The position numbers and the translations under genes were made by a program. 19,140 nucleotides of DNA from JAAXTT01 sp964530215 (lineage in GTDB: Bacteria; Bacillota; Desulfotomaculia; Desulfotomaculales; Desulfocucumaceae), in assembly GCA_964530215.1 (NCBI GenBank), contig CAZHAJ010000019.1:1-19140 (forward strand), given 5' to 3'. The notes under the pieces are model-generated. The model ran no database searches, was not told where the DNA came from, and saw only the letters and a list, made by a program, of their open reading frames with translations. How positions within the stretch are numbered: the first letter of the stretch is position 1; each line of letters opens with the position of its first letter. Positions 7,890 through 15,044 of this stretch are shown here, one piece after another.

Positions 7890-7975
7890 TCCGGTTCTGT
7901 GTAAGATTTCCCAAATAATTAGGCCTTCCTGAAGTACATTTTTCTGATATTTGTTAATTGAGCCATATTAATCAT
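7890..7975 (-). pseudogene. probable decayed IS21-like (IstA) transposase start
   Basis: On the minus strand, AGGAGG 7 bases before an ATG opens an 18-codon frame (7975-7919) reading MINMAQLTNIRKMYFRKA then stop. Switching frame by one base at that point continues GLIIWEILHRTG before another stop. The composite follows the pattern of IstA N-termini, an IRKMYF-x-x-GL segment then an E-I-x-R-R-T-G helix-turn-helix, from memory of that family. Frameshift and stops mark it as a remnant. No intact transposase, istB or clear element ends are visible, and 7762-7889 holds nothing else I can name. The 18-residue frame could instead be a small unrelated peptide gene. Confidence 0.4.
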
Positions 7976-7984
7976 CTCTTTTCC

Positions 7985-8023
7985 TCCTGTATGATGATGA
8001 TTAGACAACAAAATCATACAGGA
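7985..8023 (-). repeat. 11-bp inverted repeat overlapping the small ORF's ribosome site
   Basis: TCCTGTATGAT (7985-7995) and ATCATACAGGA (8013-8023) pair perfectly across a 17-base loop. On the minus strand the 3' arm ends in AGGA, the first half of the AGGAGG that serves the 18-codon frame. A hairpin would therefore mask that ribosome site, as in some insertion-sequence leaders. It lies 10 bases beyond the MFS stop codon but has no U-run, so it is not a standard terminator. Confidence 0.6.
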
Positions 8024-8033
8024 TATTACCATA

Positions 8034-9293
8034 TTAATAAGAAGTTACTTTATCATCGTAGTTCTCTTTTAGAATCGGAGGATTTGTAAAAAATGCCATC
8101 CCTGCACCAATAACGCACAATACAGCAGCAACCATAAAGGCGTTATTAAGCATATCAGCTGACAAGAACTTTGTTCCAAGTTCTATACCAGTTACTGCAC
8201 CAAAACCGTATGCAAGGTAAACTATTCCATAATTGCCACCAAGATATTTTGAGCCATAAAAATCTGCCGTAGTTGCTGGAAATGTGGCCATAAATCCACC
8301 AAGACTTAGAGCTACCATTGCAGCACTTAGTGCAAATAACACATACGATGTAGCATTCATCAGCATTATCATGGCAGTTGCACATACTAAAAAAATAGTA
8401 ACAAGGGTATTCATTCGGCCTATTTTATCAGAAATTGAGCCCCAGAGGAGACGTCCAGCTGAGTTCAGTAAACCCATAATACCAACAATAGCAGTTGCTT
8501 GAGCTACTGTTAAGCCAGCAATTTTCTGCCCAATAGGTGACGCAAGCCCATAAAACATTAATGTGGCAGTGCACCCAAGTAGGAACATAAACCATACGAG
8601 GTAAAATTGCACTGTTGACATCATTTGCTTTTGGGTGAAATCATAAGCACCCTTACCTGCAATGGACACAGAGGGAGGATTCCAGCCTGCAGGCTTGAAA
8701 CCTTCTGGAGGCAACTTAAGAAACTGTGAGCCAAAAATTACAAGAACTAAGAATATGATACCAAGATATGCAAAGGCGGACATAACACCCTTGGTTTCGA
8801 TAATGCTTTTTGCAAGGGGAGCAAAGACAGTAGAACCGAGCCCCATACCACCCACTGCTACCCCGGTAATAAGCCCTTTTCTGTCAGGGAACCACTTAAC
8901 ACAAGTAGCTAGGGGACATACATACCCGAATCCTAGACCAGAACCAGCTATGACACCATAAAAAATTTGTAATTGCAAAACAGATTGTGCCTGGCTTGCC
9001 AATAACAGACCACCACCCAACAAAACGCCACCTATAGTAGTTATCCAACGAGGGCCCACCCTGTCCTGAAGTTTACCAGCAACCAGAGCAGAAATAGCAA
9101 ACACCAGAATAACGATAGAAAAAATTCTGCCTACTGGGGTAACAAGAGTAGCAGGGTCAACACCCATTTTTGCACCAAAAAATTTCTGTACAGGTTTTGA
9201 AAATACGCTCCATGCGTAGACTGCTCCTAAACAGGGCACCACAGTCAGTGTGCCCAGCAATATTGGCCATCGTTTAATTGAGTTTGTAGACAT
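8034..9293 (-). CDS. OFA-family MFS carboxylate transporter
   Basis: This is an inner-membrane major facilitator of 419 residues with about 12 hydrophobic segments. The OFA (oxalate:formate antiporter) family is indicated by the N-terminal GAVYAWSVF signature, the cytoplasmic loop GKLQDRVGPRW and the second-half motif NSAGRLLWGSISDKIGR. In OxlT, Arg272 (helix 8) and Lys355 (helix 11) bind oxalate. Here an Arg is present at 281, but the helix-11 motif reads NYGIVYLAYG, apparently with Tyr362 where OxlT has Lys; this alignment is from memory. The start is ATG with GGGAG upstream. It follows the oxidoreductase genes on the same strand after 113 bp, so it probably imports their substrate. Pyruvate or another monocarboxylate (compare E. 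coli YhjX) is as plausible as oxalate or formate. Confidence 0.92.
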   Translation of the reverse strand: MSTNSIKRWPILLGTLTVVPCLGAVYAWSVFSKPVQKFFGAKMGVDPATLVTPVGRIFSIVILVFAISALVAGKLQDRVGPRWITTIGGVLLGGGLLLASQAQSVLQLQIFYGVIAGSGLGFGYVCPLATCVKWFPDRKGLITGVAVGGMGLGSTVFAPLAKSIIETKGVMSAFAYLGIIFLVLVIFGSQFLKLPPEGFKPAGWNPPSVSIAGKGAYDFTQKQMMSTVQFYLVWFMFLLGCTATLMFYGLASPIGQKIAGLTVAQATAIVGIMGLLNSAGRLLWGSISDKIGRMNTLVTIFLVCATAMIMLMNATSYVLFALSAAMVALSLGGFMATFPATTADFYGSKYLGGNYGIVYLAYGFGAVTGIELGTKFLSADMLNNAFMVAAVLCVIGAGMAFFTNPPILKENYDDKVTSY

Positions 9294-9332
9294 TGTTTGA
9301 CCGCTCCCAAAATAACAAAAATCATTAGTAAG

Positions 9333-9355
9333 GAGAACAATAGCTGGATGTTCTC
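9333..9355. repeat. 7-bp inverted repeat between beta2 and the MFS gene
   Basis: GAGAACA (9333-9339) and TGTTCTC (9349-9355) face each other across 9 bases in the 113-bp gap upstream of the transporter gene. It may be an operator or processing hairpin that lets the transporter be expressed differently from the oxidoreductase genes. Neither strand has an adjacent U-run; on the plus strand a T-run lies 13 bases away. Confidence 0.5.
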
Positions 9356-9406
9356 AAACTAGCGATTTATTTTTTTTAAATTATCACCTTTACGAGATTA
9401 CCTTTA

Positions 9407-10264
9407 CTATACAGACTTGTTTTTACTCAGTTGCACCAAATAATTAGCTGCTTTATCAGTAATGAATTCTTCAAAGCAGTAATGCCCCTTCTCAGCTTCC
9501 TTAGCAGCTTCAATGGTCTGGTTGGGTGGAAGTTTCAGATTTGTAGGACAAGGAGTATAAATTTGAACATAGGTTGATCCCACTTCCCTAGCAATGAGAA
9601 TAGCATTCCTCACCACCCTAGCTAATTTATGAGGACTAGCCACTGTAACTCGAGCAGCATATGCACAACCAGAAACCTTCGCCATTTCAAAAACGGGAAT
9701 TTTGGGAAACTTTTTGCCCCGAGGTGCCATATTCAAGATCATACCTTCCCTGCTCATACCACTTTCCTGGCCTCCTGTATTGCCGTACACCTCGTTATCC
9801 AGCATAATGGTGGCAATCTTCTCCCGCCTAAACCAGGAATGGAGGGTTAAGTCCAGCCCAATGTCAGCAATCCCACCATCCCCGACCAGAACTAAAACGT
9901 CTTTGTGACGATCTGGGTAACGTATCTTAAGCATCCGCTTCAAGCCTGATGCCACCGCGTTTTGGTTGCCAAAGGCAGTGTTTGAATAGTTTACAGAAGT
10001 TTGTGCCAACCCAAAAAATGAACATCCTGGTGTCCCAACAATTAAGGTATCTTCAGGAATCGGCAGTGATGCTGCGATTAATCGAATTCCAAGAGCGACA
10101 CCACATCCAGCGCAATGAGGATGTTCCTCAACAATTTCTTTGAAAGTTCCCAAGTCCTCTATACTTTTAGGTTCGTGGAATGGGCCATCGCACACCAGAT
10201 CCTTATATTCCTGGGGCAAAAATTCAACAAATCCCTTAACAGGAGAAATAATTTTGATTGACAT
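9407..10264 (-). CDS. 2-oxoacid:ferredoxin oxidoreductase beta subunit (beta2)
   Basis: This is the thiamine diphosphate-binding catalytic subunit of a pyruvate-type ferredoxin oxidoreductase, 285 residues. The TPP/Mg motif begins GDGGIADIG at about 128 and ends at DNEVYGNTGGQ. Probable ligands of the proximal 4Fe-4S cluster are Cys51 and Cys54 (CAGCG), Cys81 (TPGCS) and Cys239 (TPCPTN), matching the four-Cys pattern of the family. About 50 residues precede CAGCG, more than I expect in a standard beta subunit, and beta1 has a similar extension (LGTFKEIVEEHP here, LGSFKELLEEHP in beta1). It lies 50 bp after alpha2, with AGGAAAGG ahead of its ATG. It is the last oxidoreductase gene, followed by the MFS gene. 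Substrate not determinable; it is a clear paralogue of beta1. Confidence 0.93.
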   Translation of the reverse strand: MSIKIISPVKGFVEFLPQEYKDLVCDGPFHEPKSIEDLGTFKEIVEEHPHCAGCGVALGIRLIAASLPIPEDTLIVGTPGCSFFGLAQTSVNYSNTAFGNQNAVASGLKRMLKIRYPDRHKDVLVLVGDGGIADIGLDLTLHSWFRREKIATIMLDNEVYGNTGGQESGMSREGMILNMAPRGKKFPKIPVFEMAKVSGCAYAARVTVASPHKLARVVRNAILIAREVGSTYVQIYTPCPTNLKLPPNQTIEAAKEAEKGHYCFEEFITDKAANYLVQLSKNKSV

Positions 10265-10314
10265 GGTTCACCTTTCCTGTTCTTTACTATTGATGGAGCC
10301 TAAAGTAACAAGTA

Positions 10315-11478
10315 TCAATTTTTGATTCCACGTAAACTAACCCCACGTCTGACTTCCTCTACTATCAACTCCACTGGCATGGTCATACCACCAAATACCC
10401 TAGGTCCAGCTACAACTCTGCTGTTATGGTCCAAAGTGGCCCTTATCTCTCTAGCAAGCCATCCCCCAGGATTGAATTCCGGAACAACAATCAGTTGAGC
10501 ATTGGCAGTTGCCGAGATAAGCTCTTCAACAGGAAATGGACGGATAGACTTAACCTTTATCAATCCGACTTCAATGCCCTCTTGCTTTAACAGATTTAGG
10601 GCTTCTCGGCTTTGGGAAACAGCGGTACCTGAGGCAGCAATAAAGATATTGGCTTCGGGATTCTCCACCTCTATAAGGCCTCCTAGATAGCGATCGATGT
10701 ATTTACGGGCACGCTCCGAAGCAGCCAAAATTTCCTGGTGCCAACTAGCATTTGCAGCATAGCTAATAAAATTGCTTTTATTAAGCAGCGGGTCTCGCAC
10801 TATACGCATGGGTGGAGTTTCCATGTCAAATACTGGAACAGGGGCACGACTTGGATCATATGGAGGTAGCTGAACATCTTCCGGCGGAAGCATAACCTGA
10901 TCCTTAGTATGGGTTACAAAAAAACCATCTGCAAATACCCCTATGGGCAAATGCACATCCGGTTGTTCAGCAATTACATATGCCTTTAAAATCATTTCAA
11001 AATAATCCTGGGCTGTTTCTGCATGAAACATCATCATACCTGTGTCCAATAACATTGCCATTTCGATGTTTTCCGGCTGTATTGACGGTGGCAGGGAAAT
11101 ACCCCGACACATGAAAGCGCAAACTACAGGCTGACGAGAGCCTGCCCAAACAGGAAACATTTCCATGGCCCGCAAAGTACCTGGGCCGCTGGTTGCAGTA
11201 AAAACCCTTCCACCCCCCAATGCTGCACCATGAATGGCAGCCATTACCGCAAATTCATTTTCAGCCCGATAATAGTCTTTTAGATAGCCCCTTGCATACA
11301 AATCTCCAACTAACTGCATACTTTCACTCTGAGGAGTGATGGGATAAGCTATTGCTACCTCAACGTTAGCCCGCCTAATAGCTTCTGCCACAGCCTCACT
11401 GCCAGTGATAAAAGCCTTTTTCCTATGCGCTCTAAAAAACATATAGTCTGGATCAACTACACGCTGTTCTATCACCAT
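10315..11478 (-). CDS. 2-oxoacid:ferredoxin oxidoreductase alpha subunit (alpha2)
   Basis: This 387-residue subunit contributes the pyrimidine side of the TPP site and part of the substrate pocket. Visible features are FITGSEAVAEAIRRA, AYPITPQSE with Thr48 (equivalent to the carboxylate-binding Thr of pyruvate enzymes), the ENEFAV segment whose second Glu should activate TPP, Arg125 in CRG, and a C-terminal domain with KSIRPFP and GGMTMP. About 20 residues precede the usual start of the family, as in alpha1. The Arg that I recall replacing Thr in Moorella oxalate oxidoreductase (YPIRP) is absent. The start is ATG with AAGGAG upstream, 45 bp after the ferredoxin gene. Paralogue of alpha1. Confidence 0.93.
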   Translation of the reverse strand: MVIEQRVVDPDYMFFRAHRKKAFITGSEAVAEAIRRANVEVAIAYPITPQSESMQLVGDLYARGYLKDYYRAENEFAVMAAIHGAALGGGRVFTATSGPGTLRAMEMFPVWAGSRQPVVCAFMCRGISLPPSIQPENIEMAMLLDTGMMMFHAETAQDYFEMILKAYVIAEQPDVHLPIGVFADGFFVTHTKDQVMLPPEDVQLPPYDPSRAPVPVFDMETPPMRIVRDPLLNKSNFISYAANASWHQEILAASERARKYIDRYLGGLIEVENPEANIFIAASGTAVSQSREALNLLKQEGIEVGLIKVKSIRPFPVEELISATANAQLIVVPEFNPGGWLAREIRATLDHNSRVVAGPRVFGGMTMPVELIVEEVRRGVSLRGIKN

Positions 11479-11523
11479 AATCTTATCTCCTTAATGAAAC
11501 GATTAAATCCTTTTATCTAATTA

Positions 11524-11709
11524 TTAAGAAACTACCAAAGCTCCTTTGGGGCAAGATGATGCACAAAGGCCACAACCTTTACAACGGTTTTCATCTACAG
11601 CCACTTTCTTACTGGGCAATATTGAGAATACATTAGGGTCTGGACAGCTTAAAATACAAATTTTGCATCCGATGCATTTCTCATCATCAACTCTGGCAAC
11701 AATATACAT
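11524..11709 (-). CDS. 2-oxoacid oxidoreductase delta subunit, 2[4Fe-4S] ferredoxin
   Basis: This 61-residue ferredoxin-like subunit has two complete CxxCxxCxxxC sets (Cys12, 15, 18, 22 and Cys43, 46, 49, 53), the second in CKGCGLCASSCPKGAL. It would pass electrons from the TPP subunits' cluster to external ferredoxin. In Moorella oxalate oxidoreductase gamma and delta are fused; here they are separate genes 16 bp apart. The start ATG is 8 bases after AGGAGG. It is the only delta gene among two alpha-beta pairs, so it is probably shared. Confidence 0.95.
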   Translation of the reverse strand: MYIVARVDDEKCIGCKICILSCPDPNVFSILPSKKVAVDENRCKGCGLCASSCPKGALVVS

Positions 11710-11725
11710 AACACCTGCCTCCTTA

Positions 11726-12391
11726 CTAAATAGCGTATTCTTTTATAGAACTACCTGCCTTGTCCACAACTTCCATATTCTTTTCAATTAATTGAGTAAC
11801 CTTAGCAAACTTAGTCTTTAAAGCATCATCAAGTGCAGCAGTTGTACCAGAAGCTACAAATCTTCCACCGCCGAATCTTTCAGCCAAAGACTCTTTCAGA
11901 GCTTCCTGAGAAACCAACTTACTGACACCTAACAAACCACCCAGCATTGCCATATTTGTGGAAAGTTCTGTCCCCCCCACCTCCAAAGCTACTTGAGTAG
12001 CAGGAATATAAAACATCTTTGCCTCCAACCGAGCCATTCTTTCAATGTCCTCCTTACTAATCTCTAGAGGATTATCTGAATTCACTATAATAATTCCACC
12101 AGGTTGCAGTCCGTCAAAAAACGGCATTGTATAGCACTTGCCTAGGGTAATTACATGGGGATGAAAAATCATGATAATATTGGGGTAAAGAACCTCCCCT
12201 CGTTCATGAATTCTACAAGTGGATATACGGACATAACTTTCGGCTGGTGCAAGCCTTTTCTCTGCACCAAAGAAGGGGTTAACAGTACTTTCCCGGCCGT
12301 CACGAGTAGCTGCTGAACCCAATATGTGAGCAGCAGTTACCACCCCCTGCCCACCTAAGCCTGACATCCGGATGCATATTTTCTTACTCAT
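11726..12391 (-). CDS. 2-oxoacid:ferredoxin oxidoreductase gamma subunit
   Basis: This 221-residue gamma subunit corresponds to domain III of pyruvate:ferredoxin oxidoreductase, the region concerned with coenzyme A in CoA-dependent members. The N-terminal loop GLGGQGVVTA (11-20), the FGAEKRLAPAESYVRIS segment (where typical gammas have ERRGGP) and the conserved N-x-A-x-L-G-G stretch in STNMAMLGGLLG are visible. The ATG overlaps the beta1 stop (ATGA). It is the only gamma gene for two alpha-beta pairs. The changed ERRGGP-type segment may reflect altered CoA or substrate handling, which is inference. Confidence 0.92.
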   Translation of the reverse strand: MSKKICIRMSGLGGQGVVTAAHILGSAATRDGRESTVNPFFGAEKRLAPAESYVRISTCRIHERGEVLYPNIIMIFHPHVITLGKCYTMPFFDGLQPGGIIIVNSDNPLEISKEDIERMARLEAKMFYIPATQVALEVGGTELSTNMAMLGGLLGVSKLVSQEALKESLAERFGGGRFVASGTTAALDDALKTKFAKVTQLIEKNMEVVDKAGSSIKEYAI

Positions 12392-13248
12392 GATTTCCCC
12401 TCCTCCTCCAAACCAATCAGAAATTCATGTGCCTCTGGAGTAATGTATTCCCTGACCTGATATGTTCCTTCATTTATACGCTCCTTGATTTTGCTTATTG
12501 TTTCATTAGGCTTAAACTTATAGTTAGTTGGACAGGGAGCAAACACCTGTACATAGGTAGGGCCGATCTCTCTTGCCAGCAGTATAGCTTGACGAACCGC
12601 TTTCTCCAACTTCTTCGGTTGAGCCGGCGTCACAGCAGTTGAATATGCACAACCTGATTGCTGAGCTATTTCCGGCAATGAAACCTTGGGAAATTTTTTC
12701 CCCTTAGGAGCCATGTTTAGAACTGTACCCTCAGGGGACATACCACTTTCTTGTCCACCTGTGTTAGCATAGGCCTCGTTATCCAGCATAATAGTAGTAA
12801 TATATTCTTTTCTGAACCAAGACTGCATGACCATATCCAAACCGATATCGGCAGTAGCCCCATCCCCTGCAATTACCACTACATCTTTGGGTTTATCGGG
12901 AAATCTTAACTTTAAAGCTCTCTTTAACCCGGAAGCTACTGCGTTCTGGTTGCCGAAAAGAGAATGTATATTATGAAGTGCCACCTGGGGAAAAGCCAAG
13001 GCACTACACCCTGTTGAACCTACAATAACTGTATCTTCAGGGTTGGGTAGAGATGCTAAAATTAGACGTAGAGAAAGAGCTAAGCCACAGCCTGCACAAA
13101 GTGGATGTTCTTCCAGCAACTCTTTGAAAGAGCCTAAATGCTTAAGGCCCAGTCCTTTTCCAAAAGGTCCATTATCAACCAATTCCCTATACTCGGGAGG
13201 CATAATCTCCTCAAACCCATCAGATATATTGAATAGGTTCTTACTCAC
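12388..13248 (-). CDS. 2-oxoacid:ferredoxin oxidoreductase beta subunit (beta1)
   Basis: This 286-residue TPP-binding subunit parallels beta2 throughout. Cluster ligands are probably Cys51, Cys54 (CAGCG), Cys81 (STGCS) and Cys239 (APCPTN). The TPP motif runs from GDGATADIG to DNEAYANTGGQ. The N-terminal extension carries MPPEYRELVDNGPF, matched by LPQEYKDLVCDGPF in beta2. The start is GTG, 7 bases after AGGAGG and overlapping the alpha1 stop by 4 bp; its stop overlaps the gamma ATG, so alpha1, beta1 and gamma are tightly coupled. It differs from beta2 around the third Cys (CSALAFPQVALHN against CSFFGLAQTSVNY), a region close to the active site, which hints at different substrates or roles. 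Confidence 0.93.
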   Translation of the reverse strand: MSKNLFNISDGFEEIMPPEYRELVDNGPFGKGLGLKHLGSFKELLEEHPLCAGCGLALSLRLILASLPNPEDTVIVGSTGCSALAFPQVALHNIHSLFGNQNAVASGLKRALKLRFPDKPKDVVVIAGDGATADIGLDMVMQSWFRKEYITTIMLDNEAYANTGGQESGMSPEGTVLNMAPKGKKFPKVSLPEIAQQSGCAYSTAVTPAQPKKLEKAVRQAILLAREIGPTYVQVFAPCPTNYKFKPNETISKIKERINEGTYQVREYITPEAHEFLIGLEEEGKS

Positions 13249-14387
13249 AACACATACCTCCTTATTTCTGCTAGTATCATATCTGGGGGCATAGTCATGC
13301 CTCCATAAACCTTGGGTCCATCGACTACTTTTGTAGTATCTTCAATCCAGGACTTAACATCCCTAGCCAGCCAGCCCACTCTATTAAATTCCGGAACTAT
13401 TACAGCTTTGGCTTTTCGGGTTAGCATTCTAATCTCCTCACCGGGAAACGGACGGATACTTTTGATTTTAACCAATCCGACACTTACCCCTTGCTCCTTT
13501 GCTAAAGCTATAGCTTCCCTTGCTTGAGATACAGCTGTACCTGAAGCAATTATAAGAATATCTGCTTCTTCGTTTTCTGTCTCAATCAATCCGTCCAAGT
13601 ATTTATCAATATACTTTCGGGCCCTTTCGGCTGCAGCCAGAACTTCCTGCTGCCATGAAGCATGAGCAGCATAACTGATAAAATTGCTCTTCATTACAAA
13701 GGGATCCCGCATCTGCCTCACCGGGACATTCTCCATATCCATTACAGGTACGGGTGAGCTATAGGGGTTGTATGGTGGCAATTTGGTGTTCGACGGTCCT
13801 ATCTCTACCTTGTCCCTCGTGTGAGTAACAAAGAACCCATCCACAAAAACTCCTATAGGTATATGAACATCGGTCTGCTCAGCTATGATAAAAGACCTTA
13901 AAATCATGTCATGAAGGTCCTGAGAATTTTCAGCATGAAGCATTATAATGCCTGTATCCAGCATGAAAGCCATCTCAATGGTATCAGGCTGGATTGTCAG
14001 AGGTGCATTTACTCCTCTAGTCATAAAGGCACACACAATAGGTAGCCTTGCCCCTGCCCAAGTAGAAAAAATCTCAAAAGCTCGCAAAGTTCCGGGTCCA
14101 CCAGTTGCAGTAAAAACCCGTACTCCTCCCATAGAAGCTCCAGCCACTGAAGACATTACAGCGAATTCATTTTCACCACGGAAATATTCATTGATATGTC
14201 CCTCGGCAAACAAATCGCCTACCAGGTGCATACTCTCAGACTGAGGAGTTATGGGGTAAGATATAGCCATATCCACATTCGCCCTTCTAATGGCCTCTCT
14301 GACCGCTTCACTTCCGGTAATAAACTGCTGCTCTTTCTCTGCATGAAAAAAAAGGTGTTCAGGGTCTACCACTTTTTGCTCAATCAC
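13245..14387 (-). CDS. 2-oxoacid:ferredoxin oxidoreductase alpha subunit (alpha1)
   Basis: This 380-residue subunit is a paralogue of alpha2. Visible features are FITGSEAVREAIRRA, SYPITPQSE with Thr47, ENEFAV with the TPP-activating Glu74, Arg124 in MTRG, and the C-terminal KSIRPFP and GGMTMP blocks. It has the same extension of about 20 residues before FITG as alpha2. The start is GTG after GGAGAAGG, overlapping the stop of the CdhB-like gene by 8 bp, which ties that protein to the complex. Thr47 argues for a neutral-tailed 2-oxo acid rather than oxalate, though this rests on recalled structures. Confidence 0.93.
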   Translation of the reverse strand: MIEQKVVDPEHLFFHAEKEQQFITGSEAVREAIRRANVDMAISYPITPQSESMHLVGDLFAEGHINEYFRGENEFAVMSSVAGASMGGVRVFTATGGPGTLRAFEIFSTWAGARLPIVCAFMTRGVNAPLTIQPDTIEMAFMLDTGIIMLHAENSQDLHDMILRSFIIAEQTDVHIPIGVFVDGFFVTHTRDKVEIGPSNTKLPPYNPYSSPVPVMDMENVPVRQMRDPFVMKSNFISYAAHASWQQEVLAAAERARKYIDKYLDGLIETENEEADILIIASGTAVSQAREAIALAKEQGVSVGLVKIKSIRPFPGEEIRMLTRKAKAVIVPEFNRVGWLARDVKSWIEDTTKVVDGPKVYGGMTMPPDMILAEIRRYVL

Positions 14388-14967
14388 TATTACCTTCTCC
14401 TTTCATTTGCCTTATGATATCTGCCAATCTTCTGAACTGTTCCAACCCTGCATCCCTCAAAGAAATCATGGCATCTTCGTGACCTGCTTCCCCGCACAAA
14501 GCAATGGTGTAACAATCAGTACCCCCCCTTATAATTTTCAAGGCTACATTTGCGTAATGGCAGTGCACTCCAACAAAAACACAGACATCAATTTTATTGT
14601 GCCAGATAGTAAGGTTGGGGTGGTTTGGATTAATCTCAATGGCGGGGTTAATCATGGGGTACTTAGGCCTATAATCCGGCATCGGAATTATCTTGGAATT
14701 GGAAGTCACTGCCAGCTCCTTTATTGCTGCAGCCTTTTCCTCCACACCTTCTTTCCAGGCCCAGAGAATCAAGGGACCAGGAAAAAATACAGGATTTTTT
14801 GCTCCCATAATTTTTTTAGCAATTTTCTGCATAGCTTCTTCCTGGGAAACTATACTGCCCTCTACCAAAGCCTGACCTTTTTCAGGAAGGATAACTCCCA
14901 TCGTGGCAGCAGCAGGTGGCAAATAGCCTTGGGGCCCAACCTGAACGCGGTATTTTGTTACTGACAT
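14380..14967 (-). CDS. CdhB-like protein (CODH/ACS epsilon-subunit family)
   Basis: This 195-residue protein resembles the CO dehydrogenase/acetyl-CoA synthase epsilon subunit (CdhB, Pfam CO_dh), a DHS-like nucleotide-binding fold. Matching landmarks are an SQEEAMQKIAKKI helix, the AKNPVFFPGPLIL strand-loop near 56-68, and IDVCVFVGVHCHYAN then TDCYTIALCGEAG near 126-162. The first 40 residues are not part of that family and begin MSVTKYRVQVGPQGYLPPAA. The start is ATG 14967, 7 bases after AGGAGG; the TTG at 15000 is upstream of that site. No CODH or acetyl-CoA synthase gene is present. Its 8-bp overlap with alpha1 makes a structural or cofactor role in the oxidoreductase likely. TPP enzymes such as acetolactate synthase carry a DHS-like middle domain, so it could be a split-off equivalent. 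Function unproven. Confidence 0.8.
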   Translation of the reverse strand: MSVTKYRVQVGPQGYLPPAAATMGVILPEKGQALVEGSIVSQEEAMQKIAKKIMGAKNPVFFPGPLILWAWKEGVEEKAAAIKELAVTSNSKIIPMPDYRPKYPMINPAIEINPNHPNLTIWHNKIDVCVFVGVHCHYANVALKIIRGGTDCYTIALCGEAGHEDAMISLRDAGLEQFRRLADIIRQMKGEGNSD

Positions 14968-15044
14968 TTTAATTCCTCCTGCTATTATTAAAGTTCTCAA
15001 ACCAAGTTACATAACATACCTGTAATACTCTAGTTAGTTATTAA

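Noticed and set aside
14407..14964. A 185-codon plus-strand frame opposite the CdhB-like gene
   Set aside because: It is antisense to a gene with strong family motifs and a good ribosome site, and its own sequence is Cys/Phe-rich without a recognisable domain.
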